DNA of 64,000 nucleotides from Pseudomonas oligotrophica (GTDB lineage Bacteria > Pseudomonadota > Gammaproteobacteria > Pseudomonadales > Pseudomonadaceae): assembly GCF_021726475.1 (NCBI RefSeq), contig NZ_JAKJRU010000001.1, positions 744,001-808,000 on the forward strand. Direction: 5' to 3'. Of this stretch, positions 1 through 13,753 are shown piece by piece. The notes below the pieces were generated by a model that worked only from the letters and a program-made list of their open reading frames with translations, was not told the DNA's origin and searched no databases. Position 1 is the stretch's first letter. Each line of letters begins with the position of its first letter. The translations under genes and the position numbers were made by a program.

Positions 1-1140
1 GACCTGCTCGATGTCGGTGTTCACTGCCCGGTGCAGGTTGCGGGTGGCCTCGACCACCTGGCGGCGCAGGCTTTCGCGCTGCTGCTCGGTCTGGTCCAAG
101 CGATGGTAGGCCTCGCGGGTCTGCGAGCTGGTCAGGCCGCCGCTGTAGAGCGGGATGTTCAGCTGCAGGCCGATGCTGCGTTGCTCGACATCGCCGTTGT
201 AGCGCGGGAAGTTCGGCAGGGCATCGGCCATGCCGCTGTTGCTGAAGCCCAGCGCATCGTTGTCGCCCCTGCGGTAGGAAGCCACCGCATCGAGGGTCGG
301 GGCATGGCCGGCGCGGCGCTGGCGCAGGGTCTGCTCGGAGGCGTCCACCGCCTGGGCGGCGGCCAGCAGGTTGAGGTTCTGCCGGGTGGCGGTGTCGACC
401 CAGGCGCCGGCATCGTTGGGCACCGGCGGCAGCACCGGCAGGCTGTGCTCGATGCCTTCGAGCGAGCGGTAGTCGCGGTTGGTCAGGGTGTACAGCGCCT
501 GGAAGGCATCGTCCACCTGGCGCTGGGCGAGCATGCGGTTGGCCCGCGCGGTGTCATAGCCGGCCTGGGCCTCGAGCACGTCGGTACGATCCGACAGGCC
601 GACGTCGAAGCGCTCGTTGGCCTGGTCCAGCTGGCGCTTGAACGCGGCCTCCTCGGCCTTGATGGTGGCCAGGTTGTCCTGCGCGCGCAGCACCGAGAAG
701 TAGGCCTGGGCGCTCTGCAGGATCAGGTCCTGCTCGGCCAGCGAATACTGCAGCGCCGCCTGTTCGCTCAGCGCCTGGGCGGCCTTGAGCTGGAACCAGC
801 GGTCGGCGCGGAACAGCGGCTGGCTGAGCACGGCCTGGTACAGCGTGCCGCTGCGCGAAAGGTTGTGATTGCCGAGGCTGGTGTCGACGTCCGTTTCGCT
901 GTCGTTCAGCTCGGCACCGGCGCTGAGGTTGGGCAGCAGGCCGGCGCGGGCCTGTGGCACCACCTCCCGGCTGGCCTGGAACTGCGCGCGCGCCGCGGCG
1001 AGATCCGCGTTGTTGTTCACCGCCTGCTGGTAGACGCCGATCAGGTCGGTCCGGGCGGCCAGGGCCTGGTCGGCTTCGGCCGCGAGCGCTGCGCCGGCCA
1101 GGGTGGCCAGGGCGATAGCCAGGGGAAGTCTGCGCAGCAT
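1..1140 (-). CDS. tolC: TolC family outer membrane efflux channel (3' end cut by the window)
   Basis: Outer membrane trimeric channel that completes type I secretion systems and RND or ABC efflux pumps. Reading leftward from an ATG at 1140, the first 380 residues are present and the C-terminus lies outside the window. Residues 1-20 form a signal peptide (Arg-rich start, hydrophobic core, AGAALA cleavage region). The rest is alpha-helical, Gln/Ala-rich, with the family's duplicated layout and typical motifs such as LSQPLFR (about residues 108-114) and LNIPLYSGG near the visible end. It is divergent from thiC. Family assignment is firm; the exact pump partner cannot be told from here. Confidence 0.93.
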   Translation of the reverse strand, partial: MLRRLPLAIALATLAGAALAAEADQALAARTDLIGVYQQAVNNNADLAAARAQFQASREVVPQARAGLLPNLSAGAELNDSETDVDTSLGNHNLSRSGTLYQAVLSQPLFRADRWFQLKAAQALSEQAALQYSLAEQDLILQSAQAYFSVLRAQDNLATIKAEEAAFKRQLDQANERFDVGLSDRTDVLEAQAGYDTARANRMLAQRQVDDAFQALYTLTNRDYRSLEGIEHSLPVLPPVPNDAGAWVDTATRQNLNLLAAAQAVDASEQTLRQRRAGHAPTLDAVASYRRGDNDALGFSNSGMADALPNFPRYNGDVEQRSIGLQLNIPLYSGGLTSSQTREAYHRLDQTEQQRESLRRQVVEATRNLHRAVNTDIEQV

Positions 1141-1322
1141 GGGTCCGTCCTCGGAGTCCGTCGTTGCGCGAAGGCTAAGCGCCGTGCCGGTGGGGGTCAA
1201 GGCGGCCGCGCGGGCGTTGTTTCGGCGCAGATCGCGGCCGAAAAATGACCCGTCGGTCGCCGACCTGACCGCCGGTCGATGGTGTTCGCCATCGCTCTCG
1301 TCTAGACTCGACGCGTTCTTGT
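1141..1322. promoter_or_regulatory. Divergent tolC/thiC intergenic region
   Basis: About 180 bases with no gene. It must carry the tolC promoter leftward and the thiC leader promoter rightward. A TAGACT hexamer at 1303-1308 lies just before the riboswitch and could be the thiC -10 box, but no good -35 is seen 17 bases upstream. A 6-bp inverted repeat (cgatgg/ccatcg, 1277-1294) overlaps the place where the -35 should be, so it could be an operator. These are inferences only. Confidence 0.3.
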
Positions 1323-3399
<2,077 letters not shown>

Positions 3400-3420
3400 C
3401 CGACCAGGTGCGACCGGCGA

Positions 3421-3519
3421 GGGGGCCTGGCCGATGCGCCAGGTCCCCTAAGCGTGGATGGGTTCTGCCATCCACGCGTGCATCAGCGGGGGCGGTTGCC
3501 GCAGGGCAGCCGCCCCCGC
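3421..3519. terminator. Cluster of hairpins between convergent thiC and the RsiV-like gene
   Basis: Three GC-rich hairpins in a row: 3421-3449 (one G-U pair), a perfect 10-bp stem at 3452-3461/3468-3477, and a 10-bp stem at 3487-3496/3510-3519. None is followed by a clear U-tract, so these are probably stop or stabilising structures serving both convergent genes rather than canonical intrinsic terminators. Confidence 0.5.
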
Positions 3520-3525
3520 CCGCTT

Positions 3526-4269
3526 TCAGGGACGATAGCGCTCGCGCAGGATGCCCTCGAGCTGGTCGTAGCCGATGATCAGCTCGGGGTGCCCGTAGGA
3601 GTAGGGCGCGATGGCATAGACGTCGTACTTGAGCAGTACGCCGCTCTCGAGCAGGGCGACGTGGCCTGTCTCGCGAAACGGCCATTGCTCGAGGAACTGT
3701 GCATCGCGCGCCAGGCCGTTCTCGCCGAGCCAGCGCCAGTGGGCCTGCTCGGCCAGCCGCCAAAAGGCGCCTTCCTTGCCGGGCACCAGCATGTCCTGCA
3801 GCTCGACGGCGCGGTTCTGCTCGCGAGCGAAGTTGATGAAGCCGCGCCCCGGCATGCCGTGGGCACCGCCGGTGTAGAGATAGCTGGACAGCTCGACCAC
3901 CAGCAGCCCGTCGTGCTGTTCGCGCAGCTTCGCCTGCAGGTAGCTGGCCCAACCGGGTTCGGCGCGGGCGAGGAACTCGGCCTGGTAGGCGTCGAGCGTG
4001 GCCGGCAGGCGGTCGTCCGGCGCGTTGAGGGTCATCTGGCGCAGCCGTCGGTCGACCAGTTCGTCGAGCGCCGGCAGCTCGAAGCGCTGCAGGTCGATGT
4101 TCACCAGCGGGCACTGTTCCCCCTCGCAGCCCGCCGGCCGTAGCTCGGTGACCTTGCGGGTCGGCTCCAGGCGCGGGTCGAGCCAGCCGTGCTGGCAGCC
4201 GGCGAGCAGCAGCGGCGCCAGCAGCAGGCCGGCGCGCAGGAACGGGGCGAGGGAGGGGGAACGCTTCAT
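3526..4269 (-). CDS. RsiV/DUF3298-type lipoprotein
   Basis: 247 residues. The N-terminus (MKRSPSLAPF, then a Leu/Ala core) ends in a lipobox LLAGC at about residue 25, so it is predicted to be lipid-anchored. The C-terminal half has the YLYTGGAHG signature of the DUF3298/RsiV fold, related to the lysozyme-sensing domain of Bacillus RsiV and to PdaC. Function in Pseudomonas is not established; a role in cell-wall sensing is only an analogy. The start at 4269 is preferred over the open frame to 4392 because it gives the signal peptide. It is convergent with thiC and divergent from nudF. Confidence 0.8.
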   Translation of the reverse strand: MKRSPSLAPFLRAGLLLAPLLLAGCQHGWLDPRLEPTRKVTELRPAGCEGEQCPLVNIDLQRFELPALDELVDRRLRQMTLNAPDDRLPATLDAYQAEFLARAEPGWASYLQAKLREQHDGLLVVELSSYLYTGGAHGMPGRGFINFAREQNRAVELQDMLVPGKEGAFWRLAEQAHWRWLGENGLARDAQFLEQWPFRETGHVALLESGVLLKYDVYAIAPYSYGHPELIIGYDQLEGILRERYRP

Positions 4270-4464
4270 GGAATTGCCTATCGATACGGGTGCCGATTCG
4301 AGTGCCGGCAGCGGGTGAAGTTCGTCGCGGCGGTGACGGGTGGGGCGGCCGCCCGCCTTGTCGGGCCGAGGCTGCACATGCGCGGCAGGCACGCTAGCAT
4401 GGCTGCGACGCTGTTACCCGAGCGGGGGCCTGCGTGGCGCCATTTCAACCAAAAGTGAGCAGTA

Positions 4465-5082
4465 ATGAGCGAAACCTTCGAACCCGGCCCGGATGATGTC
4501 CAGATCCTCCGGCGAGAGCAATGCTTCAGCGGGTTCTACCGCCTGGAGCGCCTGCACCTGCGCCACCGGCTGTTCGCCGGCGGCATGGGCGCCGAGCTGA
4601 GCCGCGAGCTGTTCGTGCGGCACGATGCCGTCTGCGTGCTGCCCTACGACCCGCAGGCCGATGCCGTGGTGCTGATCGAGCAGTTCCGCGTCGGCGCCCT
4701 GGGCAAGGCCGGCAATCCCTGGCTGATCGAACTGGTGGCCGGGCTGATCGACAAGGACGAGCAGCCCGAGGACGTGGCGCGCCGCGAGGCGATGGAGGAG
4801 GCCGGGCTGACCCTCGGCGAGCTGTGGCCGGTGACGCGCTACTTCCCCTCGCCCGGCGGCAGCGACGAGCAGGTCCACCTCTATGTGGCGCGTTGCGACA
4901 GCGCCACGGCCGGCGGCGTGTTCGGCCTGCCCGAGGAGGGCGAGGACATTCGCGTGCATGTCTGGTCGCTCGAACGCGCCCTGCAGGCGGTGCGCGACGG
5001 GCGCATCGACAACGCGGCGAGCATCATCGCCCTGCAGTGGCTGGCGCTCAATCGCGACGAGGTGAGGGGGGCATGGTCATGA
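4465..5082 (+). CDS. nudF: ADP-ribose diphosphatase (Nudix hydrolase)
   Basis: Hydrolyses ADP-ribose to AMP and ribose 5-phosphate, removing a reactive by-product of NAD turnover. 205 residues with a complete Nudix box from Gly93 to Leu120, including REAMEEAG (107-114), whose glutamates bind the catalytic Mg2+. The YrfE/NudF-type Pro after the box (YFPSPGGSDE) is also present. First gene of a rightward run; its last codons overlap the start of the next gene at 5073. The same order nudF-DUF1249-cpdA-yqiA-parE is known in enterobacteria and Pseudomonas. Confidence 0.93.
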   Translation: MSETFEPGPDDVQILRREQCFSGFYRLERLHLRHRLFAGGMGAELSRELFVRHDAVCVLPYDPQADAVVLIEQFRVGALGKAGNPWLIELVAGLIDKDEQPEDVARREAMEEAGLTLGELWPVTRYFPSPGGSDEQVHLYVARCDSATAGGVFGLPEEGEDIRVHVWSLERALQAVRDGRIDNAASIIALQWLALNRDEVRGAWS

Positions 5083-5525
5083 GGTTGCTGCGCGAGCGCT
5101 ACCGGGTCGACCTGCTCGAGCTGCAGGCCGCCTGCGAGGCCAACTACCTGCGCCTGATGCGCCTGCTGCCGGGCATGCGCGCGGGCAGCGAGCCACGCCG
5201 CATCGCCCTCAGCCAGGGCGAGCTGTCGCTCGGCGTGCTGGTGCTCGAGGTGCTCGAGAGCTGCCCCTATACCACCACGGTGCAGGTCAGCCAGGAGCAC
5301 TGCCTGAGCTGGTTGCCGGTGCCGAAGATGGAGGTGCGCGTCTACCACGATGCGCGCATGGCCGAGGTGGTGCGCGCGGAAAACGCCCGGCGCTTTCGCA
5401 GCATCTACACCTACCCCAACGCGCAGATGCACCAGCCGGACGAGAAGAGCCAGCTGAACCTGTTCCTCGGCGAATGGCTGAGCCACTGCCTGGCCTGCGG
5501 CCACGAGCTGGCACCGGTGGTCTAG
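5073..5525 (+). CDS. DUF1249 family protein (YqiB-like)
   Basis: 150 residues, no signal peptide or membrane segment. It matches the conserved YqiB/DUF1249 family that nearly always lies between the ADP-ribose hydrolase and cpdA. Features seen: a Tyr-rich stretch around FRSIYTYPN and a C-terminal NLFLGEWLSHCLACG segment with two cysteines. Function is unknown. Two overlapping start choices exist (ATG 5073 and ATG 5079); 5073 is preferred because the GAGGTGAGGGGG purine tract sits at the right distance. It overlaps nudF by 10 bases, suggesting translational coupling. Confidence 0.88.
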   Translation: MVMRLLRERYRVDLLELQAACEANYLRLMRLLPGMRAGSEPRRIALSQGELSLGVLVLEVLESCPYTTTVQVSQEHCLSWLPVPKMEVRVYHDARMAEVVRAENARRFRSIYTYPNAQMHQPDEKSQLNLFLGEWLSHCLACGHELAPVV

Positions 5526-5579
5526 AGGCCCGCCGGCCGGGCAGCGCGCGGTTCTGTGACCGAGGCACCAAACCCGTGG

Positions 5580-5609
5580 TTTACCCTGCACCGGGCTGGC
5601 CACCATAAT
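5580..5609 (+). promoter_or_regulatory. Candidate sigma-70 promoter for cpdA
   Basis: TTTACC (5580-5585), 18-base spacer, CATAAT (5604-5609), in the 114-base gap before cpdA. A TGTGA half-site (5555-5559) lies about 20 bases upstream. The promoter match is fair (4/6 and 5/6); it would give cpdA its own transcript apart from nudF. Confidence 0.42.
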
Positions 5610-5639
5610 TTCAGGCGATTCCGTTCGAGGAGAAGGGTC

Positions 5640-6455
5640 TTGCCGGGCGCACCCCTTGAAAACACCGAAGTGTCGGCGCTGCTGGTGCAGATCACCGACA
5701 GCCATCTGTTCGCCGAGGCGGACGGCCGGCTGCTGGGCCTCGATACGCGCGACAGCCTGAGCAAGGTCATCGACCTGGTGCTGGCCGAGCAACCGGCCAT
5801 CGACCTGGTGCTGGCCACCGGCGATCTCTCGCAGGACGGCTCCGTCGCCTCCTACCAGTGCTTCCGCGAGCAGTCGGCACGCCTTGGCGCGCCCGCCCGC
5901 TGGTGCCCGGGCAACCACGACGAGCTGCCGGCGATGCGCGAAGTGGCCGAGCCGGCGCGGCTGCTGGAGCCGCTGGTCGAGGCCGGGCCCTGGCGCGTGC
6001 TGCTGCTCGACACGCTGGTGCCTGGCGCCGTGTTCGGTCGGCTGGCCGATGCGCAGCTGGCGCTTCTTGACGCGACCCTGGCGCAGGCGCCCGAGCGCCA
6101 CCACCTGATCTGCCTGCATCACCACCCGGTGTCCATCGGCAGCCGCTGGATGGATCGCATCGGACTGCACAATGCCGACGCCCTGTTCGAGGTGCTCGAC
6201 CGCCATGCCAACGTGCGGGCGCTGCTCTGGGGGCACATCCACCAGGAGTTCGACGGCTGGCGCGCCGGCGTCCGGCTGCTGGCCTCGCCCTCGACCGGCG
6301 TGCAGTTCGCCCCCGGCAGCGAAGACTTCCAGGTCGATACCCGCGCCCCCGGTTACCGCTGGCTGCGGCTGCTCGCCGATGGCCGTCTCGAGACCGGCGT
6401 GTCGCGCGTCAGCGGCATCGACTTCGAGGTCGACTACAGCGTCAAGGGCTACTGA
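5640..6455 (+). CDS. cpdA: 3',5'-cyclic-AMP phosphodiesterase CpdA
   Basis: Class III metallophosphoesterase that hydrolyses cAMP to AMP and so sets the level of the Vfr/CRP signal. 271 residues from a TTG start at 5640, chosen because GAGGAG lies 7 bases upstream and the length fits the family; the frame is open to 5556. The metal-binding motifs occur in order: ITDSH, GDLS, GNHDE, LHHHP and WGHIH. Cytoplasmic. It has its own candidate promoter, and yqiA-parE follow. Confidence 0.93.
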   Translation: MPGAPLENTEVSALLVQITDSHLFAEADGRLLGLDTRDSLSKVIDLVLAEQPAIDLVLATGDLSQDGSVASYQCFREQSARLGAPARWCPGNHDELPAMREVAEPARLLEPLVEAGPWRVLLLDTLVPGAVFGRLADAQLALLDATLAQAPERHHLICLHHHPVSIGSRWMDRIGLHNADALFEVLDRHANVRALLWGHIHQEFDGWRAGVRLLASPSTGVQFAPGSEDFQVDTRAPGYRWLRLLADGRLETGVSRVSGIDFEVDYSVKGY

Positions 6456-6551
6456 GCGCGACGTACCGCCGGCCGCCGCGCCAGGCGTCCGGCTTGCGAC
6501 AGGCGGGCCGGGCCTTGTAGCCTTCCCTGTCCACTTCGGCCCACGATCCCA

Positions 6552-9072
<2,521 letters not shown>

Positions 9073-9073
<1 letters not shown>

Positions 9074-10053
9074 TGCGCGGCTGGCTGATCGCCATGGGAC
9101 TGGCCTGCGCGCCCTGGCTGGCGCAGGCGCAAACCGCCGAGCTGCAACTGGTCGCGGAACAGGCGGTCGAGGGCATGGCGGCGGGCAACCTGTCCGGCCT
9201 GGCCTGGTGCGGCGACGGCCTGTGGGCGGTGTCCGACCGCGAGGACGACCGGCTCTACCGGCTGGATACCCGCGGCACGCCCTGGCGCGCCGAGGCCGAG
9301 CAGTTCGAGCTGCCGGCGGTCAACGACAGCGGGCTGCCCTGGGGCATGCGCATGCGCGTGCTGGCCAGTGCCGCGGTGCGCGGCGGCGAGATGGACTTCG
9401 AAGGCCTGGCCTGCGATGCGCTGGGCAACCGCTACCTGGCCAGCGAGGCGCATGCCGGCGTGCTGCAGCTGACCCCGGCCGGCTCGGCAAAATGGTTGGT
9501 ACTGCCCGAGGCGCTGGTGCGCCAGGCGCGGGCCAGCGGCATGCTGCTGACCTTCAATGCGATGTTCGAAGGCATCGCTGTGGACCCCGAGGCGAAGGGC
9601 CTGTGGCTGGCCGCCGAGCGCGAGCGCCGCGGCTTGCTGGTGCTGCATCGCAAGCAGAACAGCTTCCACTGCAGCGGCGGTTGCGTGCTGCTGGCCGAGG
9701 GCGGCAGCGAGTTGCCGCCGCCGGCGCTGGGCAGCGCGCCACTGCCGCGCAGCTTCACCGACCTGGCCTACCATGACGGCGCGCTGTACAGCCTGGAGCC
9801 CAATGCCCATCGCATCTGCCGGCGCAACCTCGGCAGTGGCACCAGCGAGCGCTGCTGGTCCTACGCGGCCACCGCGCTGGCCGAGACACGCCGCTATGCC
9901 ACGCCATTCGGCAATGCCGAGGCGCTGTCGGTGGATGCCGAGGGCGCCTGGGTCGGCGTGGACAACAATGGCCAGGCCCGCGCCGATGGCGAGCAGCGCC
10001 CGGTGGTCTGGCGCTTCGCCGCGCCGCCCGGCGGCTGGGGAGCCCGGCCTTGA
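9073..10053 (+). CDS. Esterase-like activity of phytase family protein, secreted
   Basis: 326 residues. Residues 1-20 (MRGWLIAMGLACAPWLAQAQ) form a signal peptide, so the protein is exported. The rest resembles the phytase-like beta-propeller family, with motifs such as SGLAWCGDGLWAVSDR near the N-terminus, DFEGLACD mid-protein and FEGIAVD later. Substrate is unknown; the family name does not prove phytase activity. It is translationally coupled to parE (TGATG) and its stop overlaps the start of the next gene. The location between topoisomerase IV genes is conserved in Pseudomonas as I recall, but no functional link is known. Confidence 0.85.
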
Positions 10054-10577
10054 CGCAGAGCGTGGGGCGGCGGGCCGGGCGGGTCATGCTGGTGCTGGCC
10101 TGGGGCGCGGGGCTGTTCCTGGCCACGCGCTTTTTTGCCGACTGGGAGGACAACCGCTTCAACCCCAACCGCGAGCCGCTCTCGCGCGTCGAGGGCGGGC
10201 ACGTCGAGGTGCAGCTGGCCGGCAATGCCAGTGGCCACTTCGTCGCCGACGGGCGCATCAACGGTGAACGCGTGACCTTCCTGCTCGACACCGGCGCGAC
10301 CGATGTCGCGGTGCCGATCGAACTGGCCAAGCGCCTGGGCCTGGAGCGTGGTGCGCCGGTCATGCTGCAGACCGCCAACGGCCCGAGCACCGGCTACCGC
10401 ACGCGCCTGGCGCGGCTGGAACTCGGCGACATCGTCCTGCACAACGTGCGCGCCATCGTCGCGCCGGGCTTTCTCAGCGAGCAGATCCTGCTCGGCATGA
10501 GCGCCCTGAAACAACTCGAATTCACCCAGCGCGCCGGCACCCTGGTGCTGCGCCAACCTGCCACGGATCGACCATGA
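10050..10577 (+). CDS. Retropepsin-like aspartic protease, TIGR02281 type, membrane-anchored
   Basis: 175 residues from a TTG start that overlaps the preceding stop (TTGA at 10050-10053). One N-terminal membrane segment (about residues 12-28) is followed by a periplasmic single-domain retropepsin fold. The catalytic motif [12 protein letters not shown] (near residues 79-90) contains the DTG aspartate, and a later [10 protein letters not shown] matches the family's second half. Such proteins act as homodimers; the substrate is unknown. The last codon overlaps the parC start (ATGA at 10574-10577), so it is part of the parE-parC operon. Confidence 0.87.
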   Translation: MTQSVGRRAGRVMLVLAWGAGLFLATRFFADWEDNRFNPNREPLSRVEGGHVEVQLAGNASGHFVADGRINGERVTFLLDTGATDVAVPIELAKRLGLERGAPVMLQTANGPSTGYRTRLARLELGDIVLHNVRAIVAPGFLSEQILLGMSALKQLEFTQRAGTLVLRQPATDRP

Positions 10578-12823
10578 GCGAATCCCTCTTGAGCCTGGAA
10601 GGCGTGGAGCGCCGCTCCCTCGCCGAGTTCACCGAACAGGCCTACCTCAACTACTCCATGTACGTGATCATGGATCGCGCGCTGCCGCATATCGGCGACG
10701 GCCTGAAGCCGGTGCAGCGACGCATCGTCTACGCCATGAGCGAACTGGGGCTGTCGGCCGACGCCAAGCACAAGAAGTCGGCGCGTACCGTCGGCGACGT
10801 GCTCGGCAAGTTCCACCCGCACGGCGACAGCGCCTGCTACGAGGCCATGGTGCTGATGGCGCAGCCGTTCAGCTACCGCTACACGCTGGTCGACGGCCAG
10901 GGCAACTGGGGCGCGCCGGACGATCCCAAGTCATTCGCCGCGATGCGCTACACCGAGGCGCGCCTGTCGCGCTATTCCGAGGTGCTGCTGTCCGAGCTCG
11001 GCCAGGGCACGGTGGACTGGGTGCCGAACTTCGATGGCACCCTCGAGGAGCCGGCAACGCTGCCGGCGCGGCTGCCCAACCTGTTGCTGAACGGCACCAC
11101 CGGCATCGCCGTGGGCATGGCCACCGACGTGCCGCCGCACAACCTGCGCGAAGTGGCCGCCGCCTGCGTGCGCCTGCTCGACGAGCCGAACGCCAGCGTC
11201 GAGCAGCTGTGCGAGCACATCCTCGGGCCGGATTTCCCCACCGAGGCGGAAGTCGTCACGCCGCGCGCCGACCTGCTGAAGATGTACGAGAGCGGCCGTG
11301 GCTCGGTGCGCATGCGCGCGGTTTATCGCGTCGAGGATGGCGACGTGGTGGTCACTGCGCTGCCGCACCAGGTCTCCGGCGCCAAGGTGCTCGAGCAGAT
11401 CGCCGCGCAGATGCAGGCCAAGAAGCTGCCGATGGTCGCCGACCTGCGCGACGAGTCCGATCACGAGAATCCCTGCCGCATCGTCATCATCCCGCGCTCG
11501 AACCGGGTCAATGCCGACGAGCTGATGCAGCACCTGTTCGCCACCACCGACCTGGAAAGCTCCTACCGGGTCAACACCAACGTCATCGGTCTCGATGGCC
11601 GGCCGCAGGTGAAGAACCTCAAGGTCCTGCTCGCCGAATGGCTGACCTATCGCGTCGGCACCGTGCGCCGCCGCCTGCAGTACCGCCTGGACAAGGTCGA
11701 GAAGCGCCTGCACCTGTTGGAAGGCCTGCTGGTCGCCTTCCTCAACCTCGACGAGGTGATCCACATCATCCGCACCGAGGACCAGCCCAAGCCGGTGCTG
11801 ATGGCGCGCTTCGAACTCTCCGAGCTGCAGGCCGACTACATCCTCGACACCCGCCTGCGCCAGCTGGCGCGGCTCGAGGAAATGAAGATCCGCGGTGAGC
11901 AGGACGAGCTGGCCAAGGAGCGCGAGCGCCTGCTGGCGCTGCTCTGCAGTGACGCCAAGCTGAAAAGGCTGGTGCGCAAGGAACTGCTCGAGGACGCCGA
12001 GACCTATGGCGATGCCCGGCGCTCGCCGATCGTCGAGCGTGCCGAGGCGCGTGCCCTGTCGGAAAACGAGCTGCTGCCGTCCGAGCCGGTCACCGTGGTG
12101 ATCTCCGAGAAGGGCTGGGCGCGCTGCGCCAAGGGCCACGACATCGATGCGACCGGGCTCTCCTACAAGGCCGGCGACGGCTTCAAGGCCGCCGCCGCCG
12201 GGCGCTCGAACCAGTACGCGGTATTCATCGACAGCAGCGGGCGCAGCTACTCGCTGGCCGCCCACTCGCTGCCCTCCGCGCGTGGCCAGGGCGAGCCGCT
12301 CACCGGCCGCCTGACGCCGCCGCCGGGGGCGAGCTTCGAATGCGTGCTGCTGCCCGACGACGAGGCGCTCTACGTGCTCGCTTCGGACGCCGGCTACGGC
12401 TTCGTGGTCAAGGGCGACGACCTGCAGGCCAAGAACAAGGCCGGCAAGGCGCTGCTTTCGCTGCCCAGTGGTGCGCGGGTGCTGGCGCCGCGGCCGCTGG
12501 CCAGCCGCGACGAGGACTGGCTGGCCGCGGTGACCACCGAGGGCCGCCTGCTGGTGTTCCCGGTGCGCGACCTGCCGCAGCTGGCCAAGGGCAAGGGCAA
12601 CAAGATCATCGGCATCCCCGGCGAGCGCGTGGCCAGCCGCGAGGAATACCTGGTCGACCTGGCGGTGCTGCCGGCCGGCGCCACCCTGGTGCTGCAAGCC
12701 GGTAAGCGCACCCTCTCGCTCAGGGCCGAGGACCTCGAGCACTACAAGGGCGAGCGCGGCCGGCGGGGCAACAAGTTGCCGCGCGGTTTCCAGCGCGTCG
12801 AGACGCTGCGGGTGGAAGTCTGA
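10574..12823 (+). CDS. parC: DNA topoisomerase IV subunit A
   Basis: DNA-cleaving subunit of topoisomerase IV. 749 residues. The winged-helix region holds the catalytic Tyr126 in [10 protein letters not shown], preceded by the quinolone-determining region with Ser86 and Glu90 in [10 protein letters not shown], both the sensitive wild-type residues. The C-terminal half has the pinwheel beta-repeats of ParC. The start overlaps the stop of the retropepsin gene by ATGA. Last gene of the parE-parC operon; a 140-base gap with small GC hairpins (12897-12914 and 12927-12944) follows. Confidence 0.98.
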   Translation: MSESLLSLEGVERRSLAEFTEQAYLNYSMYVIMDRALPHIGDGLKPVQRRIVYAMSELGLSADAKHKKSARTVGDVLGKFHPHGDSACYEAMVLMAQPFSYRYTLVDGQGNWGAPDDPKSFAAMRYTEARLSRYSEVLLSELGQGTVDWVPNFDGTLEEPATLPARLPNLLLNGTTGIAVGMATDVPPHNLREVAAACVRLLDEPNASVEQLCEHILGPDFPTEAEVVTPRADLLKMYESGRGSVRMRAVYRVEDGDVVVTALPHQVSGAKVLEQIAAQMQAKKLPMVADLRDESDHENPCRIVIIPRSNRVNADELMQHLFATTDLESSYRVNTNVIGLDGRPQVKNLKVLLAEWLTYRVGTVRRRLQYRLDKVEKRLHLLEGLLVAFLNLDEVIHIIRTEDQPKPVLMARFELSELQADYILDTRLRQLARLEEMKIRGEQDELAKERERLLALLCSDAKLKRLVRKELLEDAETYGDARRSPIVERAEARALSENELLPSEPVTVVISEKGWARCAKGHDIDATGLSYKAGDGFKAAAAGRSNQYAVFIDSSGRSYSLAAHSLPSARGQGEPLTGRLTPPPGASFECVLLPDDEALYVLASDAGYGFVVKGDDLQAKNKAGKALLSLPSGARVLAPRPLASRDEDWLAAVTTEGRLLVFPVRDLPQLAKGKGNKIIGIPGERVASREEYLVDLAVLPAGATLVLQAGKRTLSLRAEDLEHYKGERGRRGNKLPRGFQRVETLRVEV

Positions 12824-12963
12824 CGCAATCTGAGCAAAATTCGCGCTGGAACCCGGGCCGCGATTAACGGAAGATAGCCGCCTTCCGAGCACCGACCCGG
12901 CCGCGGGCGGCCGGATGGGAATCCTGGCCGGTTCTCTGTCCGGCGAGCGTGGCCCTGATCGTC

Positions 12964-13674
12964 ATGAAGGTAATGAACAACGTGCTGCGTTTTCCCCTCG
13001 TTCTGCTGCTGGCCTGTACCGGCCTGGTGGGTTGTGTCGCCCAGCAGCCCCTGCCGTTGTATCGGCTCGATAACGGCGTCGTCGAAATTCCCGAGCAGCA
13101 AGGCGAGGCCGCCGTGCTGCTGGGCCCGGTGAGCCTGGCCGACTACCTGCAGCGCGATGCGCTGCTGCAGCGCCTGCCCGACGGCAGCATCGCCGCCGAT
13201 CCGCAGCAGGCACGCTGGGCCGGCAGCCTCAAGGAGGATGTCGACCAGTTGCTGTTGCGCCAGCTGGCCACCCAGCTCAAGACGCAGAAGGTTGAAGCCG
13301 CGCCGGCCGGCGAAGGCTTCGCGCCGGATGTACAGATCGAGCTGGCCATCACCCGGCTGGATTCCGGCCCGCAGCATCCGGCGGTGCTGGAGGCGCAGTG
13401 GCGCCTGATCGACGCCCAGGGCAAGCGCCAGGGCAGCCGCCTGGTGCGCCTGCAGGAAGAGCACCAGGGCAGTGTCAGCGACCAGGTCCAGGCGCAGAGC
13501 CGGCTGTTGCAGCGCCTGAGCACCCTGCTGGCGCAGGCCGTGGAGCCGGTGCTGCTGGCGCGCAAGGCACCCAAGCCCCAGGCCAAGGCGCCGGCCCGGC
13601 GCAACGAGTCCGATGGGCCGCGGCTGAAGGCGATCGAGCCGCTGCGTACCGATCTGGAAGTGTTCCGCTTCTAA
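12964..13674 (+). CDS. PqiC/YmbA-like (DUF330, ABC transport auxiliary) lipoprotein
   Basis: 236 residues. A signal peptide ends in the lipobox GLVGC, so it is a predicted lipoprotein. The mature part (YRLDNG near the start, LLGPVSLADYLQRD, then a VDQLLLRQLATQL helix) resembles the PqiC/ABC-transport auxiliary family, which works with MCE proteins in lipid transport between membranes. No pqiA or pqiB is adjacent, so it is an orphan here. Starts at 12964 or 12973 are both possible; neither has a strong ribosome site. A very strong terminator follows at once. Confidence 0.72.
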   Translation: MKVMNNVLRFPLVLLLACTGLVGCVAQQPLPLYRLDNGVVEIPEQQGEAAVLLGPVSLADYLQRDALLQRLPDGSIAADPQQARWAGSLKEDVDQLLLRQLATQLKTQKVEAAPAGEGFAPDVQIELAITRLDSGPQHPAVLEAQWRLIDAQGKRQGSRLVRLQEEHQGSVSDQVQAQSRLLQRLSTLLAQAVEPVLLARKAPKPQAKAPARRNESDGPRLKAIEPLRTDLEVFRF

Positions 13675-13690
13675 TTCCGCGACGCGACTG

Positions 13691-13730
13691 AAAAGGCCCG
13701 ACCGGCGAACCCGGTCGGGCCTTTTCGTTT
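13691..13730. terminator. Bidirectional intrinsic terminator
   Basis: Perfect 15-bp stem (13691-13705 pairing with 13711-13725) with a 5-base loop, flanked by A-runs on the left and T-runs on the right (cttttcgttttc). It can end both the PqiC-like gene and the opposing SMP gene. Confidence 0.93.
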
Positions 13731-13753
13731 TCGCTGAGGACTGCTTGTATCCG

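Noticed and set aside
31..1248. Long open frame on the plus strand
   Set aside because: Antisense to tolC; Gly/Val/Leu/Gln-rich shadow of a GC-rich gene with no recognisable domain.
5549..5575. Full Vfr/CRP site upstream of cpdA
   Set aside because: Only the left TGTGA half is good; the right half does not fit the consensus.
10790..10850. Possible quinolone-resistance changes in parC
   Set aside because: Ser86 and Glu90 are the normal residues, so there is no resistance signature.
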